A DNA stretch of 64,000 nucleotides, from the NCBI RefSeq assembly GCF_000226095.1, contig NC_016477.1, forward strand, positions 1,984,001 through 2,048,000, in the 5' to 3' direction. The position numbers and the translations under genes are program-made. The first letter of the stretch is position 1. Each line of letters opens with the position of its first letter. The DNA is from Thermothelomyces thermophilus ATCC 42464 (taxonomy: Eukaryota; Ascomycota; Sordariomycetes; Sordariales; Chaetomiaceae). Shown here piece after piece: positions 13,268 to 24,742 of this stretch. The notes beneath the pieces were generated by a model. The model did no database searches and had not been told where the DNA came from. It worked only from the letters and a program-made list of their open reading frames with translations.

Positions 13268-13700
13268 TGTCACGGAAATATACATGCAGATGCTGCCTAA
13301 GCCACTAGCGCAAACGGGCCAATCAAGCCAAAGGAATGATAGACTAATCAAGACAGGATCACACTTGGCAAGAAATGATCCTAGCAGAGGATCACTAGCT
13401 TATAACATAAGCTAGGTAAGCTAGTATAGAGGATCACCACGACTACTAATGATCCTAGGATTATATATACATATAGATAGTCACTCGTTATAGTAGACTC
13501 TAAGAGTTTACTAGTAATAGTAACCCTTATAATTATAGTACTTATACTAAGTATCGTTATTAACTACTATAAGAGATAACTCTAGTATTATTATAAACCC
13601 TTTAGCTTCACCAAATCCCTTAGATAACCTGCCTACTTGTCCTGCTTAATCTACCTTCGTCTAAACCCTTTTAGAAGAAGTCTAAGTTAGGTTCGTTATA
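13268..13700 (+). repeat. 5' LTR of Gypsy-1 copy B (U3 subtype W)
   Basis: Begins TGTCACGG and ends GTTCGTTATA (ancestral ...GTTACA). A TATA stretch lies at 13461-13470, upstream of the conserved AGTCACTCG. The putative RNA 5' end AGTAATAGTAA is at 13513-13523. Confidence 0.92.
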
Positions 13701-13702
13701 CA

Positions 13703-13713
13703 TTACTATCACT
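13703..13713 (+). other. self-priming PBS, copy B
   Basis: TTACTATCACT, 2 nt after the 5' LTR, is an 11/11 reverse complement of AGTGATAGTAA in this element's own 3' LTR (20647-20657). It differs from the F/E-R version TTGTTACCACT in step with the LTR. Confidence 0.7.
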
Positions 13714-13727
13714 CCCTTTATTCTATT

Positions 13728-15989
13728 ATAGTTTAGAACAGAGGTAACTTCGACCTCGATATCGATATAGCTACTAACGTTATAGCCAAATAGCTGCTTG
13801 CCTAGCTTGGTTAACTCTATTAGCGAATCTAAGAGTTAGACTAGAGAGACAAGGCTGCTTAAGCTCAAATCAAAAAACTCGAGAACAGCGAAAAGCACTT
13901 ATAGAAACTAGTTAACGAGGCCTATACTAAAATTAAGGCACTCGAGGGCGCTAAAGCGAGCCGTATCAAGATCGAACTACCTAGCAAATACAGAGGAACT
14001 AAGGAGAATCTTGTAGGATTCCTAACAAACCTCTAATCCTACTTCTGGCTTAATGATAATAAGTTTCTAGACGATAAAGCTAAAGTCCTCTATATAGCTA
14101 TAAGACTAGAGGGCAAGGTACTTAGATAGTTCGAGCCTATATAGAATGACTATTTTATTAAGGAAGATAAAGACGACTAAGACGTGTTTATATAAGTAGT
14201 CTTTTGATCTTATGACTGTTTCGAAGAAGAGCTTTAGAAGGTTTTTAGCGATAAAGATAAGAAGATTTATATATAAGAAAGACTTGCTAATCTCTAATGG
14301 ACTAAGTTAGTAGCTTCTTATATTATATAGTTTAGATAAGATATACTTAAGTCTTAGCTTAATAACGAAGCGTTAATATAACTATTTTATAACGGCTTAA
14401 AGGAAAAGGTTAAAGATAAGCTATATAAGTATAATTAGCCTAAGACTCTAGATAAATATATTATATGGGCTATTAGAATCGATAATCGACTCTATATATA
14501 AGAGTAATAGAAACGAGGTTAAATAAATAGAACTATAGTTAAGGCTAATAATAAGAAAAAGCAAATATATATTAATACCTTGTATAGGACGTACCCTAGA
14601 GCCATAGATATAGACATAGTATAGAAGTAGGACTAGAAGAAAACGACTAAAGATAAGTCTAATATTACCTACTATAACTATAGAAAGAAAGGGCACTATA
14701 AGCAAGAATGTTAAAGCCTAAAGAAAGAGTAAAAGATAGTCCTTAGAAAGAAAATTATAGCTATCGACGAAACTACCAAGGACGTTATCAAAGTAGCGGC
14801 TATAAGCTATGAAGATAGGGGTAGTGATATAGACAGTCTTAGACACGACGGTAATAGTAAAGACGAATAAGCACCGTATTCCGAACTGGTCACTATAGAC
14901 CTAGAGATAGGTCTTGCCAAATAGGACACGGTAGGAAAATATATACCACCAATTTCGATTCTCCTAGCCTTGAGGCAGTAGGGTTTTACAGTTATATAGA
15001 GGTAGGATAGATTGTAGATAACTAATACCTAAGGAATCGAAAGACCCGGACCTAATGTTCTATTCCTCTAGGAATGAATTAAATAATACTATAATAAAGT
15101 TTTCCGGCTTAATATAGAACTATACGAATAGGATAGACGCTTAATTTGACTTGTCTAGTAGAGCGATAAGATAAGGGATAAGACGAGGGAACTCTAACAT
15201 ATCGTAGAAACTATTAAAGGAGGATAACCTATAATATATAATAGGCCTAATAGCTATACTAAGTACCTTAATGACTAGTAACTTAGTAATAATGTATAGA
15301 ACCTAGAATACTAGTTTATATATACGAATTACGGAAAAGACAAGTATATATAGGAAAGCTACTAGAAGAAACATTCCTATCTTAGCATTAGGGTACCTAC
15401 GGTCTACGTATAATAGGAAGGATTTAGGAAAGAATTCTAATACCTCCTAGGCAACGCTATATAACTATACCCTCGATATAAGGCATATATACAAGTGCTC
15501 TAGTTCTAATATATAATATATAGATACCGATATTACTTCCGTGATAAATTCGAAAATAATCACTAGCCAACCCGACAAGGAAATGAGGATAGAAGCTTAC
15601 GCCCTGTAGAATAGGTCTATAATATAGGAAATAGAGCGGCCGAATTGCTTTAGAAGATCGAAGCCCACGATCTAGAAGGTATTACGATAGTTCTAAGACA
15701 AGCCTAGCCTAGGTACTATAGAATAGGATAAAATATATAGGACTTATGCTAGAGTAACGATTGCCTCTATTACGCGGACGAAAAGAAATCGCGAATTTAG
15801 GAGCTTTAGATGAAGCTATAGCATATATAACGGAAAGCAGAACGGACCTAATGGTAGGAAGCTGTAAGCACTTAATAGCTTATAGAAATAAGCACGATTG
15901 ACGAAGCCGCTATTAGCCGAACAACCGAAGAGGCTAGCACTAACCTAGGAAACAGGTTAGGGCCCTTCGAGGGGCCTGGAAACTATTAA
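13728..15989 (+). pseudogene. Gypsy-1 copy B gag
   Basis: Starts at ATA (ATG in F and E-R) and ends with TAA at 15987-15989, exactly 753 codons as in three other copies, so there is no net indel. The N-terminus is a coiled coil (about residues 14-70), followed by a capsid-like region with the conserved K-Y-x-G-x-K-E-x-L-V-G-F-L segment. A CCHC knuckle lies near residue 315, and then a long extension of about 420 residues runs to the frameshift site. Many RIP stops; not translatable. Confidence 0.85.
15947..15977 (+). promoter_or_regulatory. gag-pol -1 frameshift signal, copy B
   Basis: Heptamer AGGAAAC (15947-15953), spacer AGGTTA, hairpin GGGCCC-TTCGAG-GGGCCT (15960-15977). The gag codons are GGA AAC. 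The pol frame (phase of YLDD at 17342) is the one reached by a -1 slip at the last C of the heptamer. Confidence 0.7.
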
Positions 15990-18900
15990 CGCCCGTGTAG
16001 CGGCGAGTAGTAGTGTAGTATAGGAGGAACTAGTGTAAGAGACCACTATATCGAGACCTCCTAGCAGAAATATAAGAAATTGCCGTAATCTTTAGACGAC
16101 GGTAGTAAGATAAGTAACTATAGATAATAGTATAATAGAAATAGCACGAAATACTTATACTAATAGATAGTGGAGTAGAGATAAACCTGATTTTGCCGAC
16201 GCTTATAAATTAGCTATAGATACCTTAAAGAATAAAGCGGAAGTATAGTATAGTTAAAGGGCCATTTCTAATATAATAGGTATATAGGGAAACCAAACCA
16301 ATCGATATTACTATAGTAGGAAAGACTATAGTAGTTATATTTAGTATTATAGATATAGGTAATAATAAAGATATAATATTAGAGTTACTATAGTATAAAG
16401 ATTACGACCTAGACATTAGCTAGAAGAATAGTAGCTACCTATAACCCTAAATAGAGTCATATTTAACTAGTAAGATAGGGAGCGCGTAAGGATTATAAGT
16501 AGACGATACTTAAGGGAAGGCATATCCTACGGATCTACCGTAAGAGACAGACAGTGGTAGACAGACCACTATAGACTCTGGAAGAGGCGGTATAACGACA
16601 TCGATACCGCGATAGGAGGAACGAGCTGAACCGCTAATAGCTGTTCTCTCCGTTGACGAATGCGGAGCACTATAATAGGAGTAGTAGGTTAAGATAGGAG
16701 AAATCGCTAGTATCGCTATAGATAGAACCAAGTTTATATACTATTAGAAAACCGAGAGACGAGATAAGACTAGGGAAGTACCGAAAGAATACAAAGGATA
16801 CCTAGCATTCGAACCGAAGCATCTAGAAGGACTACTAGAATATAGCCTATAGGATTACGAGATCAAGCTTAAAGAAGGAGTATAACTAAAGTTCTTTAAG
16901 ATCTATTATATAAGCTAGACTTAGAATAAAGAACTTAAGCGATATTTAGAGGAGAACCTTTAAAGAGGATATATCTGCCTATTAACATTGCTAGTAGGCT
17001 ACCTAATCCTATTTATACCTAAGAAAGATAGAAAGCTATAGTTATATGTTAACTATTAGTAACTTAACGAATAGACTATGAAAAACTAATACCCGTTACC
17101 GCTAATCTCATGGCTCTAAGATTAGTTAGCAGGAGCTTAATATTTTACGTGTCTTGACTTGCCATCGGCCTATAACTATATATAGATTAAAGAAGGCGAC
17201 AAGTAGAAAACGGCCTTTAGGATACCCTATGGCCACTATAAGTACCTCGTCATGCCATTCGGACTTATAAATATGCTAGTAACGTTCTAAGCCCTGATTA
17301 ATCAAGCTATCTGACCCTTTCTCGACAAATTTATAGTATATTATCTCGACGATATACTTATCTTCTCTAAGACGATAGACAAACACCGGAAGTACGTGAA
17401 AGTAGTACTAGACGCGCTATACATATATAAACTATTGGTTAATAAAGAAAAGAGCGAATTCCACATTAGAAAAACGGTGTTTTTAGGATACGAGATATCC
17501 CTAGGACAAATTCGGATAGAACCTTTAAAGGTTAAAGCTATTAAGAATTAGCTATAACTAACGTTAGTTACGGAAGTATAAAGCTTTATTAGATTTACAA
17601 ACTTCTACTAGATGTTTATTAAGAACTTTAGAGCGATCGTACGACCTTTATACAAACTTACTAAGAAAAATACTAAATTCTAATAGAAAGAATAATATAA
17701 GTAAGCATTTATATAGATCTGTAACGCTATTACCAAAGATCTAGTACTAGTACTACTAGACCTTAAGAAGCTATTTAAGGTAGAAATAGACGCTTTGGAC
17801 TATACTATCGGAGGACAATTAGGATAACGAGATAGACAAGGAAAGCTATATCCTATAGCCTTCTTTTTAAAGAAGCTCGATAGACTATATCTTAATTATC
17901 TAATCTACAATAAGGAATTACTTACGATTGTCGAAGCTTTTAAAGAATAGCGACTATACCTTAGCGGTATAACTAAACTAGTACAAGTATATACAGATTA
18001 CAAGAACTTACGATACTTTATAATAACAAAGGAACTTAATAGACGATAAATACGATAGGCAAAATTCCTTATAGAATTTAACTTCGAGATCTACTATAAG
18101 AAGGGCAAAGAGAATATATAAGCAGATATCTTAAGCTAACAAACAGATTACACGGAAGGACGAACGGAAACAACACTATCATTATTCAAGGAACAAATAG
18201 ACAGAATACTATATTACGAAACGTAGACACCTATAGAAGATGATCTACTTAACTCGTTCTTAGAGTATTATATAATCTTTCGAGAAGAAAGGATTAACAA
18301 GACATAGTATCAAGTAGTACCCAGACTACTAGTACCTAATAGAGTAGAAGAAAGAGATAGGAAACTCTGGTACCGAGGCAAAGCATATATCTACGACGGG
18401 GATCAATAGCTACGGATGATTCGAGAACTCTACGAGTCGAAACTCGGAGGATATAAAGGAGTTACGAAGACTATTATATAAGTCAGGAAACACTACGACT
18501 TTCTATAGTTAACGGTACGAGTTAAGCAAGTCATATAAAACTACGATATTTGTAATCGAAGCAAAATAGCATAATACAAGCCGTATAGGCTACTTTAGCC
18601 ACTGCTAATAGCTGACAAACTATAGAGTTTAGTTATAATAGACTTTATTATAAAGTTACTAGAATCTAAGGATACGGCTATAGGAGTAATCTACAATAGT
18701 ATTCTTACTATAGTAGATTGCTTAACTAAATAGGTATACTTCTTTCCCTATAAGGAGTCCTAGATAGTAGGACAGTTAGTAGACGTAATCTATTAGCAAG
18801 TTACATTAGTATATACTTGGCCGTAAGAATAGATTACTAATAAAGATACTAAGTTCGTATTAAGGTTCTAGCAAGCGTTAATGTAACGATTAGGCGTTAA

Positions 18901-19720
18901 TAGTAAGCTATTAACGGCATATTACCTATAGACTGACAGACAAACAGAGTAACTAAACCAAGTTATCGAGCCAGTATCTCCGTTCTTATGTCAACTACTA
19001 GCAAGACGACTAGGTTATACTATTGCTAACAGTATAACTCGCTTATAATATAATACTAATAGAAATAACCAAAGTTATACCATTCTTTACAAACTACAGA
19101 TATAAAGTAGACCTTAGGCAAAGACTAGAGGTTATAGTGCCGAAAGCAGCAATCAAAGCAAAACAAATATACGTACTATATGAAAAGCTCAAAAAGGAAC
19201 TCGAGTTTATCAAGACCAGAATGAAGAATTACTACGACAAACATAGGCTCGAGGGACCTTACCTAGAAAGGGGAGACAAAGTCTACCTAATTATACGAAA
19301 CTTATAAACCAAACAACTAAGCATGAAGCTAGACTTTAAAAAAGTCAGACCCTTTATTATTAAAGAATAAATTTCGACATCTAATTACCGACTATCGTTA
19401 CTATTATCTATACGACTATAGACAGATATTTTTTATATTTTACTTCTCGAACTAGTACCAAAGAACGCTAAGGTTACTATATATATCGAAGTAGAGAACG
19501 AAGAGGAAGAATAGAACGTCGAGGAAATTCTAGATTTATATATTATTAATAGAGAACTATAGTACCTAGTTAAATAGCTTGATTTTAGATTAGAAGATAA
19601 CTTATAGGAACTAGTTAAGAACTTAAACTGCCCTAAGAAAGTAGAATAGTTCTATTAGCAGAACCTAGATCGACTATAGGCACTAGCTTAGACAAAATGG
19701 CTAAGTCAGCCTCTAATAAA
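15953..19720 (+). pseudogene. Gypsy-1 copy B pol with chromodomain
   Basis: The -1 frame gives the aspartic protease (LILIDS region near 16145-16175), RT with YLDD (17342-17353), RNase H, integrase with a GPF-type C-terminus, and a chromodomain near 19485-19660 (EEILDLYIINRELWYLVKW-like, followed by a C-terminal helix). A one-base insertion near 18970 (GTTATCGAGCCAGT against GTTATTAAGCAGT in E-R) shifts the integrase frame, so the chromodomain is in another phase. RIP stops are everywhere. The end of pol overlaps the antisense gene. Confidence 0.85.
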
Positions 19721-20185
19721 TCTAAGCCTAAAGAAGACTAGTTAAATAGGACATTAGCACCCTAGGACTATATGTCACTAATAATACGTGCCTTGGAATC
19801 TTACACCCTCCGTTCTTCCGCTTTAATTTCCTCTAGAGACTATATATCTTAACGAAATAGCTTGGAACCCCGCTCCTTCAAGAAACATTTCTAGTGACGA
19901 AGACAAGCTAATCGACCGATAGCCGTCTAAAGTTAAGTCTAAAGAACAAAAAGGGCCTCTTTAGCATCAGCCTCTTCTTGCTCTACACGTTTTTATTTAG
20001 ATATAATCTTCGTTACTATAAAAGGTTAGCTACAAACATTAAGGCAATGAACTAGGTTACGAACAAGCAGACACTATATCGGAACTATCGTAAGAACGAC
20101 CCTAACGTACGTACTTGCCATAGTAAGAAGAGCCTAACGCTATACGACAAGCCAAGTTCCGCTTAAAACACTACAAACACGGCAT
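19615..20185 (-). pseudogene. antisense Cys-rich/coiled-coil gene of Gypsy-1, copy B
   Basis: On the strand opposite pol. ATG at 20185 opens MPCL*CFKRNLACRIALG, then SSYYGKYVR*GRSYDSSD; restoring RIP changes gives a C-x2-C ... C ... C-x2-C-V-R-R-G-R-S-C motif. After a presumed intron a charged coiled coil follows, with SLEEIEAEERR. The end (...LLS*GSLSS, stop TAA 19615-19617) overlaps the pol chromodomain end in tail-to-tail fashion. From memory, hypothetical proteins of this build (Cys cluster, then L-D/E-E-L coil) are common in fungal genomes, usually near transposons. Function unknown; a zinc-binding fold is inferred. Confidence 0.7.
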
Positions 20186-20401
20186 GACATCTATGCTAGA
20201 AGAATCAATAAAAGAAGCAAGCGTAGCACGCTATTAGGATTTCGAAGATTAGCGCTTAGAGATATAATCTATTATTTTATTAGCTACTAATAGTACGGAA
20301 AAAGGGAAAAATTACAAGGTATACGTAGAAAAGGATATTAGTACTATTTAAAGCGACCTAAAGAGGGCTTTCGGGTCAAAAGCCTTAGAGGGAGGGCATC
20401 G

Positions 20402-20834
20402 TGTCATAGAAATATATATATAGATGCCGCCTAAGCTACTGGCGCAAACAGGCCAATCAAGCCGAAGGAATGATAGACTAATCAGGACAGGATTATACTT
20501 AGTAAGAGATGATCCTAGCAGAGGATCACTAGCTCATGACATGAGCTAGGTAAGCTAGTATAGAGGATCACTACGACTGTTAGTAATCCTAGGATTATAT
20601 ATATATGTAGATAGTCACTCGTTACGGTGGACTCTGAGAGTTTACCAGTGATAGTAACCCTCATAATCATAGTACTTATACTAAGCATCGTTGTTAACTA
20701 CTGTGAGAGACAACTCTAGTGTTGTTATGAACCCTTTGGCTTTACCGAATCCCTTAGACGACCTGCCTGCTTGTCCTGCTCAATCTACCTTCGTCTAAAC
20801 CCTTTTAGAAGAAGTCTGAGTTAGGTTTGTTATA
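20402..20834 (+). repeat. 3' LTR of Gypsy-1 copy B
   Basis: 433 bp, same length and U3 subtype as the 5' LTR, with RIP differences. It keeps AGTGATAGTAA at 20647-20657, which pairs with the PBS. It is followed by GGATC and then copy A pol. Confidence 0.93.
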
Positions 20835-20839
20835 GGATC

Positions 20840-22996
20840 GTTAGCTATTACTAGATCTAGATAGAGCACTTTATTACGATTGCTCGGCCGTTATATAACC
20901 TAATAAAGAAGAATACCTATTAGGAATAGGGCCTTACTTAATAGCAAGCTATAAAGGAACTCTAAACTCGAATAACCACTACCCTAGTCCTCGCGCTACT
21001 TGTTTTCGATAACCTTAGGTATAGTCAGATATACCTAATGACCAATATAAGTCTTTTCGGTTAGGGAGGAGTCATTAAATAAGTCGGCCCTAACAAAAAG
21101 AGGTACCTATGCCGGTTCGAGAGTAGGATATAGTCTAAGGCAGAGAAATAGTATAACCTTACTAAACAGGAGCTCTATAAACTACTTTTCCTATTAAAAC
21201 GTTTCTAATAGTACCTTTATAGCGTTTACTTTATCGTAGAAATAGACGCTCTAGTCTTAGTTTACTAGTTAAATAGTATAGCTAGTGATATACCTAGAGC
21301 CTTAATAATATAGTAGATCGTATAGATTTAGCTATTTGACTTTAAGGTCAAGTATATCCTAGGTTCTAAAAATACTATTACTAATAGGCTTTTATAGAAG
21401 CTTCCTAGTCTGTCTAACTAGATAGAGAAAGTAAACGAAGAGGATATTAACGATTAGGTTAACGTGTAAATCTATACTAACCGCGTTAGCGATTCTCCTA
21501 AACCTATAGACCTAAACCTTAAAGAAGGATACTCTAAACACTCTAGAGCCATCGTATAGTACTTGGCCACTCTAGAAGAACCTATGGCCATCTAACTACA
21601 CTAATGGCGGCATCTGTTTAAGAAGGAAGCGCTTAAATATTTAGTAGATAAGAGGCATCTATTCCTTTGGCTAGCGAACGATACCTAGAATCCTTACTAT
21701 ATAGTAGATACCTCAGAAGAAAGGCGACGAATTTTCTAAGCCTGCTACGATGAGATAGGCTATAAGGGTAGAGAAGCTACTTACCAGAGGGTTACTAACT
21801 ACTATTACTAGAAGGGAATGTACGTTAACATGGCTAAGTAAATTTATACCTACCTAGAGTATTAGGTATAGGATACTAAAAGATTTAAGGAGGTGCATTT
21901 GCATTTAGAACCTTCTCTAATCCTATTTACGAAATAGCACTTAGATATCTAGTTCATACCCTCTGACCAGAGGGGGAAGCCTTGTTTCCTCCTCGAGGCG
22001 TGTAACAATCTTTTAGGATTTGTGGAAGCTAAAGTCTTACCTAATAAGTCAGCTAGAGCGATAAAGAACTTTATTAACTATAATATTCTCCTTTGTTAGG
22101 GACTCCTAATAGTTATAGTCATTAATAAAAGATCTAAATTCAAAGGGGAAGTAAAAGCTATCCTAGAGGAACTAGGGGTAAAATATATTATCATTTTTCC
22201 CTATAACTCTAGGGCTAACGGTATTAGTAAGGCTAGGTATATACCTATTATAGCTACCTTAGTAAAGATAACTATAGGGACTAGAAAGAATTAGTAATAG
22301 CTTTTTCCCTATATCCTACACGCTAACTATACTACCGTTTAAAATAGCTATAGCCGCTTACCCTTTAACCTTATCTATAACTATAATCCTATTAGCCTAA
22401 TCGAAAATAATGTCCTTACCTGGCAAATTCTTTACTAGGACTCTATAGCCGTCCGACCAGACAGGGAAAATCAAGCAGAAGCCCGTCTATAACTACTAGA
22501 ACTCTATACTAAGGTGCTGCTCGATATAGAATTCGATCTAGAAGTTGCCGCTAAAAAAGTTGCCAAAGCTAGATGAAAAATGGCTAAACGCCGAAATAAA
22601 GCCTACTATTGTAAATTTAGAGCCCAGAATGCTTAAGTTAAGGTAGGGGATCTTATTCTAGTATATAATAATATTTGGCAGATTAATATAAGCTTGTTTC
22701 GAAAACTCTAGTATTAGTGGTATAGCCTGTACCAGGTCTAGGAAGTCAGGGATAGAAATACCTACTACTTAGAGACTCTTAATAGTATAACTATATAGAT
22801 ACTATATTTTATGAACCGCGTTAAGAAGTTTTTTAAGCAGGATGGAGTTTAGCTTAAAGCTAACGAATCTAATAGTTTTCTAGGTAAGTAAAACCCCTAG
22901 AACTAAGTAGGTTCTTTACTACCGGAAGTACTTAAGGAAGTAGTAGTAGAAGAGGAAGCTCCTAGATGAACTAGGTAACTATAACTAAGTGACTAA
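20840..22996 (+). pseudogene. Gypsy-2 copy A pol, 3' part (RNase H, integrase)
   Basis: Continues the frame broken at 13267; subtracting 7572 bp keeps the phase to the stop TAA at 22994-22996. RNase H shows FIVEIDALALVYWLN near 21230-21270. Integrase has a degraded zinc-binding segment (EIGYKGREAT, about 21750-21775), DIWFIPSD after the conserved W-H-L, and EELGVKY. The C-terminus has a decayed GPY motif (WYSLYQV), then VRDRNTYYLETLNS. No chromodomain. The last codons correspond to R*TRQLQPSD in copy D. Confidence 0.83.
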
Positions 22997-23351
22997 CTTA
23001 CTAGATCTAAAGCCTAAGAGTAACGATAGTAACGGTAGGAGCTTATAGTCGAACTAACTAGAGGGAAACCACCCGGATTTTGACCTTTAAACCATTAATA
23101 GGAGTATAAGTTAACCCCGTTCGATTTTATTTCTATTTACTCTTTACTACCTAAACCCCTGATTACCCCTTTTCTATACTACCTTTGCCCCTTTTCCCTA
23201 AATCTCTAATTCCCTACTCATAATTACCGTTTACCCTGTTTATAAGCTACCTATTAATCCCTAACTATACTATCTAAATCTGTCAAAATTAGAGAGCTCT
23301 TTTTCTATATTGCTAGCTAGACGTTCTTTAGCTAGCTATTAAGGTCAAATT
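22997..23351. other. Gypsy-2 copy A spacer after pol
   Basis: About 350 bp between the pol stop and the convergent ORF4 end. It contains TAACCCCGTTCGATTTTA and AT-rich text. I see no supported gene. Confidence 0.5.
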
Positions 23352-24683
23352 TGGCCTAACCTATAAGCTAAGGGTTAGGATCTTAGGAGCTATCGTTAAC
23401 TATATCTTCCTACAAGCACTTCTTGTCACTCTAGTAGCAGTTTCTATACCGTCTGTCTAGGACAGGACCTATTAAAACGTAGCTATAGAATGGCTATATA
23501 GCGTAAATAGTGATAGGCTTCTTGTTCCTTAGAGGGGTAACCTTAGTTATCGACCTTTAGTAGGACTATTTGTAGGCTTAGTATAGTACCGGATTCCTAT
23601 ATCCCTGATTAGCTCTTCCTCTAACCAAAGGGAAGAAGTTGTTCTTATATATCTCTAAATACCTAGATAAACAAACCGAGAACTCGGGCCTAGCAGGCAA
23701 CCATAGTATAAATCTACCGACCAAATAGACCACCATTATTAATTTCCGCGAAAACCAGGTATAACCGCTTTACTAGAGCTTCCTTATAGGTATAGAAGAA
23801 TTCTATATAGGTAAGAGCAAGTCTTAGGATTCTAAATATCTGCTCTAAAGTATTAGGATTAGGGTTTAGCTCCTAGCAAATATATAGGACTACCTATATC
23901 TTAGGGTGCTTGATAAAGAAGAATCTATAGTATAAGAGGAATAGTTTATACTAGTACTATATTAAGGCTACCTCTAGATAGTCTAAAGGTATTAGGGGAT
24001 CTTCTAGGTAAGCTGCTCTTACCACCTATATAAACTTAGGAGGCGTAAAGAACCGATTATCCTAGGTAGTCATTAAATCTACTAGCCGGTTGGTTATCGA
24101 GGGAAGTATAGGCTTAGTATCCTTATCGATTTCTATATCTTCCTGGATAGAGGATTTATATCTCTAGTGCTCAACTCTTTTAATAGATATAGTAGTTAAA
24201 CTTGCTTGTAGAAGCTTATAGCAAGTTCGAAGGGGAAGTAATATAGGAAGAAGTAGTATTAGCCGTCTAAGTAAAGGAAGACGATTATAAGTAAGAGTTA
24301 GTTAGAAGGGTAGAAAAGTAAGAAGAAGTTTAAGGAGAAATAGGGGATACTTATCCTTTAAACGATTTAATAGTTAGGGCACTAGAACTACTAGACTTCT
24401 ATTCGAAGAAGGTATGCCTAGGCTAGAATGACTTATTATATAATAGGTTATACTCCTTTATTACCACCGGATAAAACGTAAGTCAAGGTCATTCCTTAGG
24501 GTTATAACAAAGAATAACCTAGTTATATAGGGGCTAATGTAGTTACCTATCGGATAGTACCGGAACCGGTAAATATAGCCTAGAATAGCTAGATAAGGAA
24601 GGTGTCTAAGAGGAACTAGAAGGTCTATAAATACCCCTAACTTAACCTTCCTCTCCCTTCTCTTTTCTATAACTAACAACCAT
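23352..24683 (-). pseudogene. ORF4 of Gypsy-2 (copy A), unrecognised antisense gene
   Basis: Read from ATG 24683 leftwards, opposite to the element. The first half is a Ser/Thr-rich frame (for example TPSLSSYSRLYLPVPVLSDR). From about 24190 a second frame carries a conserved Trp- and Leu-rich stretch (LDYLEVALI, FFFIKHPKI, NTLEQIFRILRLA, EINNGG, FGR). Copy D repeats both frames with RIP-type changes only. The frame switch could be an intron or a frameshift. The 3' end is approximate. It lies head to head with ORF3, with 59 bp between start codons in both copies. I recognise no domain. Confidence 0.55.
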
Positions 24684-24742
24684 AAATTAAAAATCGCTAA
24701 CTTATAAAAATACTAAATAAAATATCTTCCCTGCCTAGTTAG

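Larger units (their letters stand above)
13268..20834 (+). mobile_element. Gypsy-1 copy B, full length, inside Gypsy-2 copy A
   Basis: 7567 bp with two 433-bp LTRs (13268-13700, 20402-20834) flanked by the exact 5-bp duplication GGATC (13263-13267, 20835-20839). The empty site is seen in copy C (58482-58486, GAATC) and copy D (near 45930). Contents: gag, frameshift signal, pol with chromodomain, antisense gene, polypurine tract. Heavily RIP-mutated. Confidence 0.95.

Noticed and set aside
13268-20834. Regular spaced repeats as a CRISPR array
   Set aside because: Repeats are LTRs of 418-452 bp and whole elements. No short direct repeats with spacers.
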